The notes: generated by a model from the letters alone, not told the origin. DNA of 64,000 nt from Cupriavidus necator A5-1 (GCF_000744095.1 NZ_JQLI01000008.1:806001-870000), one strand, 5' to 3'; numbered from the stretch's first letter, positions 31,344-39,918 are shown. Translations and numbers: made by a program.

Positions 31344-32741
31344 TCAGTTGGAGGCGGTCAGCACGTTGTAGGTGCGCAGCGCATTGATGCGGCTGAGCAG
31401 CCCGCTGGTGTAGGTCTGGAACTCCTGGCGCGACTTGCCGCTCAGCGCCGGCGATTCCATCAGCGTGATGGTCAGCGGGTTCTGCGGCACGTCATTGAAG
31501 CGGAATTCATAGTGCAGGTGCGGGCCGGTGGCCCAGCCTGTCGAGCCGACATAGCCAATCAGCTGGCCCTGCCGTACCGGCTGGCCCTGGCGCATGCCGG
31601 CAAAGCCGGACAAATGCGCGTAGTAGGTCGAGTAGCCGTTGGCGTGGTTCAGGATGACGATATTGCCGTAGCCGTTCTGCTGGCCGACGAACTCGACCAC
31701 GCCGTCGCCGGTGGCGAGCACCTTGGTGCCGGTCGGCGCAGCGAAGTCCACGCCCTTGTGCTGGGCCCAGTCGTGATGCAGCGGATGCTCGCGGCCGCCG
31801 AAGCCCGACGAGACCCGCGAGAACTCCACCGGCGAACGCAGGAACGGCCGCTTCATGCTGCGTCCGTCGAAGGTGTAGTAGGCGCCGGTGCCGTCCTTGC
31901 TGTCCTCGGGCGAGAACCACAGCGCCTGGTGCAGCTGGTTGCGGTTGATCAGCTCGATCGCGATCACGCGGCCGTTGCGCACGAAGGTGCCGTCGCGAAA
32001 GCCCGCCTCGTAGATGATGCGGAAGCGGTCGCCGCTGGCGATATCGTGGTGAAAGTCGATCACGCCGGAGAAGATCGACAGCATCTGCTGCACGACCTCG
32101 TCGGGCACGTTGGCCGCGTCCATGGCCTTGAAGAAGCCGCCGCCGGAGATCGCGCCGGAGGCCATCTCGTATTGCACGTCGTTGTCCACGCGCAGGACCT
32201 TGGCCTTGTATGTGGCGTTGGTGTTCTCGCCGGCCGGGCGCACGCGTTCGATCACCAGTTCGCGCGAAGCCGCGGCGTCACCGCCGAGGTTGGCCTGCAG
32301 CGACACCAGCATATTGCTCTCGTCGATCTCAGCCTGCACCGCCTGGCCCGGGTTCAGGTTGAACAGGCCGCGCGCGGTGGGGTTCTTGACGATAAAGGCC
32401 TGCGCATCGGGATCGTCCACGCCGAGGCGGCGCAGCAGGCTGCCAATGGTGTCGCCGCGTTGCATGCGCTCTTCGCGCACGTAGACGGCCTCGGAATCGG
32501 TAAGCTGTTCGAGTTGCTCGCGCACATCGGGCATGCGCAGCGTCTGCTGCGTGCGCGGGGCGAGCGGATCGTCAAAGGCGCTGCGCGGTGCAACGCCCAT
32601 CGCCGCGGCCATGCCGAGCGTGAAGATCGCGCCCACCGAGGCCGTCAGTTGCTTGCGCCGGCGCGCATGCTGGGGGTTGGTCGGGTCGACGAGAACCACC
32701 AGCTCGCGCGCGAAAACTTCGCGGAGTCTGGACCACATCAC
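31344..32741 (-). CDS. M23 family peptidoglycan DD-endopeptidase (MepM-like)
   Basis: The 465-residue protein has one N-terminal membrane anchor (about residues 33-52), a LysM-like/OapA-type region (RMQRGDTIGSLLRRLGVDD), and a C-terminal lysostaphin-type domain. The zinc ligands are H and D of HKGVDFAAPTGT and the histidine pair in GPHLHYEFR. The layout matches MepM/YebA, which cuts D-Ala-mDAP crosslinks in the periplasm. It precedes anmK in one transcript, joining wall opening with recycling. Met1 and Met2 are adjacent; either may be the start. Confidence 0.92.
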   Translation of the reverse strand: MMWSRLREVFARELVVLVDPTNPQHARRRKQLTASVGAIFTLGMAAAMGVAPRSAFDDPLAPRTQQTLRMPDVREQLEQLTDSEAVYVREERMQRGDTIGSLLRRLGVDDPDAQAFIVKNPTARGLFNLNPGQAVQAEIDESNMLVSLQANLGGDAAASRELVIERVRPAGENTNATYKAKVLRVDNDVQYEMASGAISGGGFFKAMDAANVPDEVVQQMLSIFSGVIDFHHDIASGDRFRIIYEAGFRDGTFVRNGRVIAIELINRNQLHQALWFSPEDSKDGTGAYYTFDGRSMKRPFLRSPVEFSRVSSGFGGREHPLHHDWAQHKGVDFAAPTGTKVLATGDGVVEFVGQQNGYGNIVILNHANGYSTYYAHLSGFAGMRQGQPVRQGQLIGYVGSTGWATGPHLHYEFRFNDVPQNPLTITLMESPALSGKSRQEFQTYTSGLLSRINALRTYNVLTASN

Positions 32742-32925
32742 GTAAAATTCAACCTTGGTCTGGGCACCGCTGCCGGAACGATGTGTCTCGTCTGCCTTCC
32801 TCCCCCGAGGTGCGGCGCGTGCTTGTCATTCATTGGCCACCTGCATGACTGCATCAAGTGGCGGGTGGCGCACTGGAAAGGCTTCCGCTGGCGCCTGGAA
32901 ACGCGGATTATACCAAAATCCTGTC

Positions 32926-32954
32926 TTGGCGACTGTCGGAATCTTTCCTAAAAT
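32926..32954 (+). promoter_or_regulatory. Promoter of tyrS
   Basis: TTGGCG (32926-32931) and TAAAAT (32949-32954) are 17 bases apart, with transcription expected to begin near 32961, giving a short leader. It lies in the 238-base region between the divergent M23 peptidase and tyrS genes, where I see no gene. Confidence 0.65.
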
Positions 32955-32979
32955 TTCATGTTTTTCAAAGACTTACGTC

Positions 32980-34221
32980 ATGACTGAAGTTTCCCCGGGC
33001 CCCGAGGCCAAATACCCCCTGACGCCGTCGGTGATGCACGCCCTGGAAGTCTCCAGGCGTGGCTGCGACGAACTGCTGATCGAATCCGAATGGGCGCAGA
33101 AGCTGGCGCGCAGCGAAGCCACCGGCGTGCCGCTGCGCATCAAGCTGGGGCTGGACCCCACCGCGCCGGACATCCACATTGGCCATACCGTGGTGCTGAA
33201 CAAGCTGCGCCAGCTGCAGGACCTCGGCCACCAGGTCATCTTCCTGATCGGCGACTTCACCTCGACCATCGGCGATCCGTCGGGCCGCAACAGCACGCGC
33301 CCGCCGCTCACGCGCGAGCAGATCGAGGCCAACGCGCAGACCTACTACCGCCAGGCCAGCCTGGTGCTCGACCCCGCCAGGACCGAGATCCGCTACAACA
33401 GCGAATGGTGCGATCCGCTGGGCGCGCGCGGCATGATCCAGCTCGCCGCCAAGTACACCGTGGCGCGGATGATGGAGCGCGATGACTTCACCAAGCGCTT
33501 CCGCTCCGGGATTCCGATCTCGGTGCATGAGTTCCTCTACCCGCTGATGCAGGGCTACGACTCGGTCGCGCTGAAGTCCGACCTGGAGCTGGGCGGTACT
33601 GACCAGAAGTTCAACCTGCTGGTCGGGCGCGAGCTGCAGAAGGAATACGGCCAGGAGCCGCAGTGCATCCTGACCATGCCGCTGCTGGTGGGCCTGGACG
33701 GCGTCGAGAAGATGTCCAAGTCCAAGGGCAACTACGTCGGCGTGACCGAGGCGCCCAACGAGATGTTCGGCAAGCTGATGAGCATCTCGGACGACCTGAT
33801 GTGGCAGTACTTCACGCTGCTGTCGTTCCGGCCGATAAACGAGATCGAGCTGATGAAGCAGGAAATCGCGCAGGGCCGCAACCCGCGCGACTGCAAGGTG
33901 ATGCTGGCGCAGGAGATCGTGGCGCGCTTCCACAGCCAGGCCGATGCAGAAAAGGCGCTGGAAGACTTCAACCACCGCGCCCGTGGCGGCGTGCCGGACG
34001 ATATCCCGGCAGTGAGCCTCACGGGCGCGCCGCTGGGTATCGCCCAGCTGCTAAAGCAGGCCAACCTGGTGCCGTCAACCTCGGAAGCCAACCGCAATAT
34101 CGACCAGGGCGGCGTCAAGATCGACGGCGCCACGGTCAGCGACAAGGCGACCAAGGTTGCCGCCGGCACCTACGTGGTGCAGGTCGGCAAGCGCCGCTTC
34201 GCGCGCGTCACGGTGGCCTGA
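32980..34221 (+). CDS. tyrS: Tyrosyl-tRNA synthetase
   Basis: The 413-residue class I synthetase has the HIGH motif in PTAPDIHIGHTVVLNKL, the KMSKS loop in GVEKMSKSKGNYVG, and a C-terminal S4-like RNA-binding domain (SEANRNIDQGGVKIDGATV). It charges tRNA-Tyr. ATG 32980 is chosen because the family N-terminus starts there and the promoter at 32926-32954 lies upstream; longer in-frame starts would precede the promoter. dtd follows 10 bases later. Confidence 0.96.
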   Translation: MTEVSPGPEAKYPLTPSVMHALEVSRRGCDELLIESEWAQKLARSEATGVPLRIKLGLDPTAPDIHIGHTVVLNKLRQLQDLGHQVIFLIGDFTSTIGDPSGRNSTRPPLTREQIEANAQTYYRQASLVLDPARTEIRYNSEWCDPLGARGMIQLAAKYTVARMMERDDFTKRFRSGIPISVHEFLYPLMQGYDSVALKSDLELGGTDQKFNLLVGRELQKEYGQEPQCILTMPLLVGLDGVEKMSKSKGNYVGVTEAPNEMFGKLMSISDDLMWQYFTLLSFRPINEIELMKQEIAQGRNPRDCKVMLAQEIVARFHSQADAEKALEDFNHRARGGVPDDIPAVSLTGAPLGIAQLLKQANLVPSTSEANRNIDQGGVKIDGATVSDKATKVAAGTYVVQVGKRRFARVTVA

Positions 34222-34231
34222 GGCGGCGGGG

Positions 34232-34708
34232 ATGATCGCACTGATCCAGCGGGTCGCGCAGGCCCGCGTGACGGTCGAGGGCCGCACCACCGGCGAGATC
34301 GGCGCCGGCCTGCTGGCGCTGGTCTGCGCCGAGCGCGGCGACACCGAGGCGCAGGCCGAGCGGCTGCTGGCCAAGATGCTGTCGTACCGGGTGTTCTCGG
34401 ACGCGGCCGGCAAGATGAACCTGCCGGTGCAGAACATGGACGGCAACGGCAACCCCGGCGGGTTGCTGGTGGTGTCGCAGTTCACGCTGGCGGCCGATAC
34501 CAACAGCGGCACGCGCCCGAGCTTCACGCCGGCGGCGTCGCCGGAAGACGGCAAGCGCCTGTACGAGCATTTTGTGGCGCAGGCGCGCGCCGCGCACCCG
34601 CACGTGCAGACCGGCGAGTTCGGCGCGATGATGCAGGTCAGCCTGGTCAACGACGGCCCGGTCACGTTCTGGCTGCGCGTCGCGCCGGCCGGGGCGGGCC
34701 AGGCGTAG
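34232..34708 (+). CDS. dtd: D-aminoacyl-tRNA deacylase
   Basis: The 158-residue enzyme removes D-amino acids mistakenly attached to tRNA, including D-Tyr from tyrS errors, which makes its place after tyrS apt. The signature SQFTLAADTNSGTRPSF and the Gly-cisPro site NDGPVTFWL are complete. MIALIQRVAQARVTV is the canonical N-terminus, so ATG 34232 is firm. The GGCGGGG stretch before it is a modest RBS. Confidence 0.96.
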   Translation: MIALIQRVAQARVTVEGRTTGEIGAGLLALVCAERGDTEAQAERLLAKMLSYRVFSDAAGKMNLPVQNMDGNGNPGGLLVVSQFTLAADTNSGTRPSFTPAASPEDGKRLYEHFVAQARAAHPHVQTGEFGAMMQVSLVNDGPVTFWLRVAPAGAGQA

Positions 34709-34774
34709 CGGCGCGCGCGCCGCACGGATTCCAAGTTGCCGCGCCCCGGCGCGGCATCAAGACAGGAGAGACAA

Positions 34775-35422
34775 ATGAAACTCTGGAGCAAGTCCTTCAA
34801 CGACAACGCGCCGATTCCCGGCGAATTCGCCTTCTGCGTGCCCGACGCCGCCGCCCATGTGGCCCTGTCGACCAACCGCAACCCCGACCTGCACTGGGAA
34901 GACGCGCCCGCCGAGACACGCTCGTTCGTGGTGATCTGCCACGACCGCGACGTGCCCAGCAAGGGCGACGACGTCAACCAGGAAGGCCGCGAAGTACCGG
35001 CCTCGTTGCCGCGCGTGGACTTTTTCCACTGGGTGCTGGTCGATATTCCGCCCGGCCTGACTTCGATCGCCGCAGGCTCGCACAGCAATGGCGTGATCGC
35101 GCGCGGCAAGCCTGGCCCTGAAGCCACCGGCGGCACCGCCGTAGCGGGCGGCCTGCGCCACGGCATCAACGACTACACCGGCTGGTTCGCCAGCGACGCC
35201 GACATGAAGGGCGACTACTACGGCTACGACGGCCCCTGCCCGCCGTGGAACGACACGCTGCTGCACCACTACGTGTTCACGCTGTACGCGCTGGACATCG
35301 ACCGCCTGCCGCTGGAAGGCACCTTCACCGGCGCCCAGGTGCGCGAGGCGATCCAGGGCCACGTGCTGGCGCAGGCCAGCCTGACCGGCACCTATACGCT
35401 GAACCCGAAGCTGGCGAAATAA
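34775..35422 (+). CDS. YbhB/YbcL family (PEBP, Raf-kinase-inhibitor-like) protein
   Basis: The 215-residue protein has the phosphatidylethanolamine-binding fold signature: FVVICHDRDVPS...GREVPASLPRVDFFHWVLVDIPPG followed by YGYDGPCPPWNDTLLHHYVFTLYALD. Bacterial members have no settled biochemical role. No signal peptide is seen, so it is cytoplasmic. AGGAGAG precedes ATG 34775. It follows dtd on the same strand and is followed by a phosphatase gene; joint transcription is likely. Confidence 0.9.
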   Translation: MKLWSKSFNDNAPIPGEFAFCVPDAAAHVALSTNRNPDLHWEDAPAETRSFVVICHDRDVPSKGDDVNQEGREVPASLPRVDFFHWVLVDIPPGLTSIAAGSHSNGVIARGKPGPEATGGTAVAGGLRHGINDYTGWFASDADMKGDYYGYDGPCPPWNDTLLHHYVFTLYALDIDRLPLEGTFTGAQVREAIQGHVLAQASLTGTYTLNPKLAK

Positions 35423-35484
35423 CGCCGGGCCGCCGCCGGCGCGAGCCGTGCGGCTCTGGCCTCAAGGAAACCGAAGGAAACGGC

Positions 35485-36159
35485 ATGTCGCAAAGCCCCG
35501 GGCTGCATTCACTGGCCTTTACCCACCTGATCGTGATCCGCCATGGCGAGACGGCCTGGAACCGGGAGCGCCGGCTGCAGGGCCAGCTAGACATTCCGCT
35601 GAACGACACCGGCCGCGCCCAGGCGCGCGCGCTGGCCGCCGCGCTGGCGGGCGAGCCGATCGATGCGGTGTATTCGAGCGACCTGTCGCGCGCGATGGAA
35701 ACCGCCTCCCCGCTGGCCGAGGCGCTCGGCCTGCAGGTGAGGCCCGATCCGCGCCTGCGCGAGCGCAGCTACGGCACGCTGCAGGGCAAGACCTACGCCG
35801 AGGTGGCCGAGCACCTGCCCGAGGATTTCGCCCGCTGGCAGGCGAGGGTGCCGGACTACGCGCCGCCTCAAGGCGAGTCGCTACTGGGTTTCCACGAGCG
35901 CGCGGTCGAAGCCGCGCTGGCGCTGTCGCGCCGGCATCCGGGCGAGCGCATCGCGCTGGTGGCGCATGGCGGGGTGCTGGATTGCCTGTACCGCGAGGCC
36001 ACGGGCATGACGCTGGAGGCGCCGCGCCAGCATGAGCTGCTTAACGCCAGTGTCAACCGGCTGCGCAGCGACAGTTCGCATCTGACGCTGGCGCAGTGGG
36101 GGGATGTCAGCCACCTGGAGAATCTGGCGCTGGATGAGGTGGATCGGCGGGTGCCGTAG
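35485..36159 (+). CDS. Histidine phosphatase (phosphoglycerate-mutase-like) family protein
   Basis: The 224-residue protein has the catalytic LIVIRHGETAWNRE box, the pattern DLSRAMETASPLAEALG, the acid-donor segment LRERSYGTLQGKTYAEV and the second histidine in LVAHGGVLDCLYREA. These fit the cofactor-dependent GpmB/CobC-like phosphatase branch. Substrate cannot be deduced. AAGGAAACGGC precedes ATG 35485. The repeat-rich region 36160-36448 follows. Confidence 0.9.
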   Translation: MSQSPGLHSLAFTHLIVIRHGETAWNRERRLQGQLDIPLNDTGRAQARALAAALAGEPIDAVYSSDLSRAMETASPLAEALGLQVRPDPRLRERSYGTLQGKTYAEVAEHLPEDFARWQARVPDYAPPQGESLLGFHERAVEAALALSRRHPGERIALVAHGGVLDCLYREATGMTLEAPRQHELLNASVNRLRSDSSHLTLAQWGDVSHLENLALDEVDRRVP

Positions 36160-36193
36160 GGCGCCAAATTTGCGCGATAACGCCAGCAGCAGG

Positions 36194-36222
36194 CCCCCCT
36201 CTCCCGCCTGCGGGAGTGGGGG
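36194..36222. repeat. Short REP-like palindrome
   Basis: CTCCCGC (36201-36207) pairs with GCGGGAG (36210-36216) and extends outward through C-rich and G-rich arms with one mismatch, followed by GGTGAGGGCAG. It matches the unit at 5147-5172 in sequence and orientation. Confidence 0.65.
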
Positions 36223-36246
36223 GTGAGGGCAGGCGCTGGTCGGAGC

Positions 36247-36316
36247 CGCCATGCTGGATAGAACCGTTGGCCCTGCCAAGGTCGCCATGCTGGAAAAAAG
36301 CCATTGGCCCCGCTTG
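36247..36316. repeat. Two imperfect tandem units of about 34 bp
   Basis: GCCGCCATGCTGGATAGAA (from 36247) is repeated as GTCGCCATGCTGGAAAAAAG (from 36281). Each is followed by a CC(G/A)TTGGCCC(C/T)G sequence that resembles the right end of the dispersed element. It looks like a duplicated right terminus adjoining copy 3. Confidence 0.55.
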
Positions 36317-36435
36317 ATGTGGTTCCTAGCTAAACCACCCCCCACCCCGGTCCCTCTCCCCATGAGGGAGAGGGAGAACACCTTGCCTAGGCAAGCTCGA
36401 AGGGCTTGGGAGCACACAAAACCGCACTCCTCTCT
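36294..36435 (-). repeat. Dispersed intergenic element, copy 3 (inverted)
   Basis: Read on the minus strand it runs GTGCTCCCAAGCC, a diverged left flank to CAAGGTGTTCTCCC, the palindrome CCCTCTCCC/GGGAGAGGG with an ATGA-type centre, and the right flank ACCACATCAAGCGGGGCC. It lies between the convergent phosphatase and YhhQ genes, its left end starting about 14 bases from the yhhQ stop. Confidence 0.75.
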
Positions 36436-36448
36436 GGCGTTTGGGGCT

Positions 36449-37174
36449 TCACACCTTCAGCCTGAACGGCGTGAAGTCGGTATTGCGATCGTAATAGTCC
36501 TCGTTCTCCGTCCGCTTCAGAAACCCCACCACCTTGTACGTCACCGGCGTCATCACCACCTCCCAGCCGGTCTTCAGCACATACTGCGCCACGGCCACCT
36601 GGATCACCTTCTCCAGCGGCCAGACCCCATAGAAGGCGATCACATAGAACAGCGACGAATCCACCAGCTCCCCGGCCAGCGTGGAGCCGATCGTGCGCGT
36701 CCACAGCCAGCGCCCGCCAGTCCACAGCTTCATCTTCGCCAGCACGTAGCTGTTGGTAAAGCTGCCGCAACAGAACGCGATCAGCGAGCCCAGCGCGATG
36801 CGCCAGGTGTTGCCGAACACGTCCTGCAGGCTCTTCTGGTAGTCCGCCATGAACGGCGCCACCGGCATGTTCAGTACCACCAGGCTCATGAAGCTGGCGA
36901 AGGCCAGCGCGGCAAAGCCGGCCCAGACCACGCGCCGGTCGCGGCCATAGCCGTAGACCTCGGTCAGCACGTCGCCAAAGATGTATGAGATCGGGAAGAA
37001 CAGCACCCCGGCGCCGAAGGTCACCGTGCCGATCAGGGGCAGCGTTACCTGCGCCGCCTTGGCCGCGCCGATCAGGTTGGAGCACAGCAGCACGGTGACG
37101 AACGCCACCATGACAAAGTCGTAGTAGCGGTAGACGCGCCCGGGCTGGGCCGTGCTGGCGGGTATGGCGGACAT
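36449..37174 (-). CDS. yhhQ: Queuosine precursor transporter (YhhQ/VUT family)
   Basis: The 241-residue membrane protein has about six hydrophobic spans and the VUT-family patterns FGAGVLFFPISYIFGDVLTEVYGYGR, LIAFCCGSFTNSYVLAKMK and WTRTIGSTLAGELVDSSLFY. E. coli YhhQ imports preQ0/preQ1 for the tRNA modification queuosine. No preQ1 riboswitch is evident in the upstream 90 bases. Length matches the family. It stands alone on the minus strand, with dispersed repeats after its 3' end. Confidence 0.9.
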   Translation of the reverse strand: MSAIPASTAQPGRVYRYYDFVMVAFVTVLLCSNLIGAAKAAQVTLPLIGTVTFGAGVLFFPISYIFGDVLTEVYGYGRDRRVVWAGFAALAFASFMSLVVLNMPVAPFMADYQKSLQDVFGNTWRIALGSLIAFCCGSFTNSYVLAKMKLWTGGRWLWTRTIGSTLAGELVDSSLFYVIAFYGVWPLEKVIQVAVAQYVLKTGWEVVMTPVTYKVVGFLKRTENEDYYDRNTDFTPFRLKV

Positions 37175-37267
37175 GGGGGCTCCCGGTCAGGTGCACTGGC
37201 GCGCACGGTGCTTTGGGCGCGATTATGCCAGCGCGGGCCAGCGACTGCCGGCGGGAGGGCGCAGGAC

Positions 37268-37292
37268 AAAAAAATCCCGGCCGTGGCCGGGA
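37268..37292 (-). terminator. Intrinsic terminator of the SYLF lipoprotein gene
   Basis: On the minus strand TCCCGGCC and GGCCGGGA (37275-37292) pair over a two-base centre and are followed by a run of seven T (A-run at 37268-37274). It ends transcription from 37352-37936. Confidence 0.85.
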
Positions 37293-37351
37293 ATCTCGTC
37301 CTTGGAGAAATCAGGTAAGACCGGGCACCCCGCGGGCGCCCGCTGCCCACA

Positions 37352-37936
37352 TCAGATATTCAGCTTGGTGATCTTCGCACCGTTCAGCGACACATCGAAC
37401 ATCAGCCCCGCGTTGGTCTGCACGAAGCCGACCACCGGCTGCTGCGAGGTCAGCGTGTCGAGCTGGCCGTTTGCGCCGACCTTGGCCAGCGCCACGTTGG
37501 CATCGGCGCCCGCAGTCCAGCCCTTGCTTTCGAGGAATTTGTTGTACGCCTCCGGCGTCATGAACATGATGAAGACGGCCTTGGACTGGCCACCGGCGGT
37601 CAGGCCGAACGAAGCGTGGGCGGTGCTGTAGTAACCCACCGTCGAGCCGTGGGAGCGCAGCGCGCCCTCGCCATACTCGCCGCCGACGACAAGGCCGGCC
37701 GAGATCACGCGCGGGAATACCAGGACGCCCTGCGCGCGCTGGGCCAGCTCGCGCGAGCCGTTGACGGAGGAATAGAGCCGGTTCAGCGCGCCATCGACGC
37801 CCGAGTCGATCTCTTTCTTCTTGGCGGCCGGGTCGCTCGAGGCGCTGGTGCCGGTGGTGGTGCAGCCCGCAGCCATCACGGTGGCGACAAGCAGGCCCGA
37901 TCCGGCAACCCGGGTAACAAAATGGCGACGATTCAT
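37352..37936 (-). CDS. SYLF (YSC84-like) domain lipoprotein
   Basis: The 194-residue protein starts MNRRHFVTRV, with a twin-arginine-like pair and a hydrophobic segment ending in VMAAGC, a likely lipoprotein cysteine. The body is an SYLF domain: GALNRLYSSVNGSRELAQRAQGVLVFPRVISAGLVVGGEYGEGAL and FGLTAGGQSKAVFIMFMT. SYLF domains bind lipids in eukaryotes; the bacterial role is unclear. It would sit in the cell envelope. An exported unknown protein is 43 bases upstream on the same strand, so the two may form an envelope operon. Confidence 0.88.
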   Translation of the reverse strand: MNRRHFVTRVAGSGLLVATVMAAGCTTTGTSASSDPAAKKKEIDSGVDGALNRLYSSVNGSRELAQRAQGVLVFPRVISAGLVVGGEYGEGALRSHGSTVGYYSTAHASFGLTAGGQSKAVFIMFMTPEAYNKFLESKGWTAGADANVALAKVGANGQLDTLTSQQPVVGFVQTNAGLMFDVSLNGAKITKLNI

Positions 37937-37979
37937 AGGTAACCTCCTGGTGGAAAAGTACCGCGCCCGGCGCGGCGGC

Positions 37980-38579
37980 TCAGTTGGCTGTGGCCGCCGT
38001 CGGCGCCCTGACCGTAATGGCCACGACTTCGCGGTAGACGACCTTGGCCATCTGGCCGCGCTTGATCTTGTTGAGGTCGATCGCCGGGTCCTCGACCTTG
38101 ACGGTGCGCAACGTCTCGCGCGGCCCGCGGAAGGTGATGAGCTTGTTTGCAGGATCTATCTTGGTGATTTCCGCGGTCACGGTGGTGGTGACCTCGCGCA
38201 TGATGCCGGGCTTGCCGCCTTCGGCCGCGCGCGAGGTGCGGTCGACTTGCTCCGCCAGCGCCGTGGCCTTGCTGTCGATCGGCTCCAGCGACGCCACCAC
38301 GGCGGCGCTGCGCGCCACGGTGACGATGTCGCCCTTGCGGACCTGGCCGAAGTTGCGGGCTTCGTCGCCGGCGATCAGTTCCACCACGTTGCCGCGCGGG
38401 CCCTGCACCAGCACGGCCTTGGAGTCGGGATCGATATCGATGATCTTGCCGCTGATCACGGCCTCTTCCGCCACCATGACGGGGGCGGGCGCGCGCTGGG
38501 CATAGGCGCTGCCCATGGCCAGGACAGCGCTCGCGACGGCGGTGGCAAGCAGGGCGGAACAACGGCGGATGCGGCTCAT
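37980..38579 (-). CDS. Exported protein of unknown function
   Basis: The 199-residue product has a clear Sec signal (LLATAVASAVLAMGSAYA, cleavage near residue 28). The mature part shows two similar short beta-type segments: ISGKIIDIDPDSKAVLVQGPRGNVVEL and VTAEITKIDPANKLITFRGPRETLRTV. Each has an I-x-x-I-D-P core, which suggests a tandem small beta-barrel. Lysine- and arginine-rich loops lie between them. I do not recognise the family. RBS AGGAG is well placed before ATG at 38577-38579. The SYLF lipoprotein gene follows. Confidence 0.75.
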   Translation of the reverse strand: MSRIRRCSALLATAVASAVLAMGSAYAQRAPAPVMVAEEAVISGKIIDIDPDSKAVLVQGPRGNVVELIAGDEARNFGQVRKGDIVTVARSAAVVASLEPIDSKATALAEQVDRTSRAAEGGKPGIMREVTTTVTAEITKIDPANKLITFRGPRETLRTVKVEDPAIDLNKIKRGQMAKVVYREVVAITVRAPTAATAN

Positions 38580-38727
38580 GACTCTCCTCAGGGTAGGGAA
38601 CCAGGTCACAACGGCACCGCTTACCAGCCGGCGCGGTCATCGCTGGGCACCGTCAGGTGCCGATGAAGCCATTGTGGACAATCGGCCATGGGCCAGCAAT
38701 CCACTTCGAAAAAATTTGAGGGGCGAG

Positions 38728-38742
38728 ATTAAAACGTTTAAT
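38728..38742. promoter_or_regulatory. AT-rich palindrome upstream of the exported-protein gene
   Basis: ATTAAA and TTTAAT flank an ACG centre (38728-38742) in a GC-rich background, about 150 bases before the minus-strand start at 38579. It may be an operator or part of a promoter; a second A/T-run lies at 38709-38716. Confidence 0.3.
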
Positions 38743-38813
38743 TGGCCCGCGCGGGGCCTGGGGAACGGCGGCGAGGGACGATCTCGCTGCGCCGCAGCAA
38801 GCGCGCGGCTGGC

Positions 38814-39872
38814 TTACTGGCCGTCGAACAGCTCGCCGGCGCCGCCGGCCTGCGGGGACGCCAGGCCGAAATGCCGGTAGGCCGCGGCCGTGGCCACGCG
38901 CCCGCGCGGCGTGCGCTGCAGGTAGCCCTGCTGGATCAGGTAAGGCTCGAGCACATCTTCGATGGTGTCGCGCTCCTCGCCGATGGCCGCGGCCAGGTTG
39001 TCCACGCCCACCGGGCCGCCGCCAAACTTGTGCAGCACGGCTTCCAGCAGCTTGCGGTCCATCAGGTCGAAGCCAACACGGTCCACGTCCAGCATCGCCA
39101 GCGCGGCGTCGGCCATCTCGCGCGTGATGGTGCCGTCGCCCTTGACCTCGGCGTAGTCGCGCACGCGGCGCAGCAGCCGGTTGGCGATACGGGGCGTGCC
39201 GCGCGCGCGGCGGGCGATTTCCAGCGCGCCGTGCGGGTCGATGCGGGCGTGCAGCAGTTGCGCCGAGCGCGTGACGATGCGCGCCAGCTCCTCGGCGGTA
39301 TAGAACTCCAGCCGCGCCACGATGCCGAAGCGGTCGCGCAGCGGATTGGTCAGCATGCCGGCGCGGGTGGTCGCGCCCACCAGCGTGAACGGCTGCAGGT
39401 CCAGCTTGACCGAACGGGCCGCCGGGCCTTCGCCGATCATGATGTCGATCTGGTAGTCCTCCAGTGCCGGGTACAGGATTTCCTCGACGACCGGCGAGAG
39501 CCGGTGGATCTCGTCGATGAACAGCACGTCGTTGGCTTCCAGGTTGGTCAGCAGCGCGGCCAGGTCGCCCGGGCGCTCCAGCACCGGGCCTGAGGTCTGG
39601 CGCAGGCTCACGCCCATTTCGCGCGCGATGATGTGGGCCAGCGTGGTCTTGCCCAGCCCGGGCGGGCCGAACAGGAGCACATGGTCCAGCGCCTCGCGCC
39701 GGTTGCGCGCCGCGTGCATGAAGATATCGAGCTGCCCGCGCACCTTTTCCTGGCCGACATACTCGTCCAGCAGCTTGGGCCGCAGCGCGCGCTCGTACGC
39801 CTCCTCCTGCGACGAGGCGGGGGTGGCGGAGATCACGCGGGCGGGGGCGGAAAGCTTGTCGGTTTCGATCAT
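38814..39872 (-). CDS. ruvB: Holliday junction branch-migration ATPase RuvB
   Basis: The 352-residue AAA+ motor has Walker A GPPGLGKTT, Walker B VLFIDEIHRL, the sensor region LVGATTRAG and the C-terminal winged helix (YLQRTPRGRVATAAAYRHFGL). With RuvA it drives branch migration at Holliday junctions. ATG at 39870-39872 begins MIETDKLSAPARV, the usual betaproteobacterial N-terminus. ruvA lies 46 bases upstream on the same strand. Confidence 0.97.
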   Translation of the reverse strand: MIETDKLSAPARVISATPASSQEEAYERALRPKLLDEYVGQEKVRGQLDIFMHAARNRREALDHVLLFGPPGLGKTTLAHIIAREMGVSLRQTSGPVLERPGDLAALLTNLEANDVLFIDEIHRLSPVVEEILYPALEDYQIDIMIGEGPAARSVKLDLQPFTLVGATTRAGMLTNPLRDRFGIVARLEFYTAEELARIVTRSAQLLHARIDPHGALEIARRARGTPRIANRLLRRVRDYAEVKGDGTITREMADAALAMLDVDRVGFDLMDRKLLEAVLHKFGGGPVGVDNLAAAIGEERDTIEDVLEPYLIQQGYLQRTPRGRVATAAAYRHFGLASPQAGGAGELFDGQ

Positions 39873-39918
39873 GGCGGTCAGGGAGCCAAACAGCGGCAAT
39901 ACCCCGTCATTCTACGCC

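Noticed and set aside
37175..37267. preQ1 riboswitch upstream of the queuosine-precursor transporter.
   Set aside because: The short leader lacks the conserved pseudoknot pattern and A-rich tail expected of preQ1 riboswitches.
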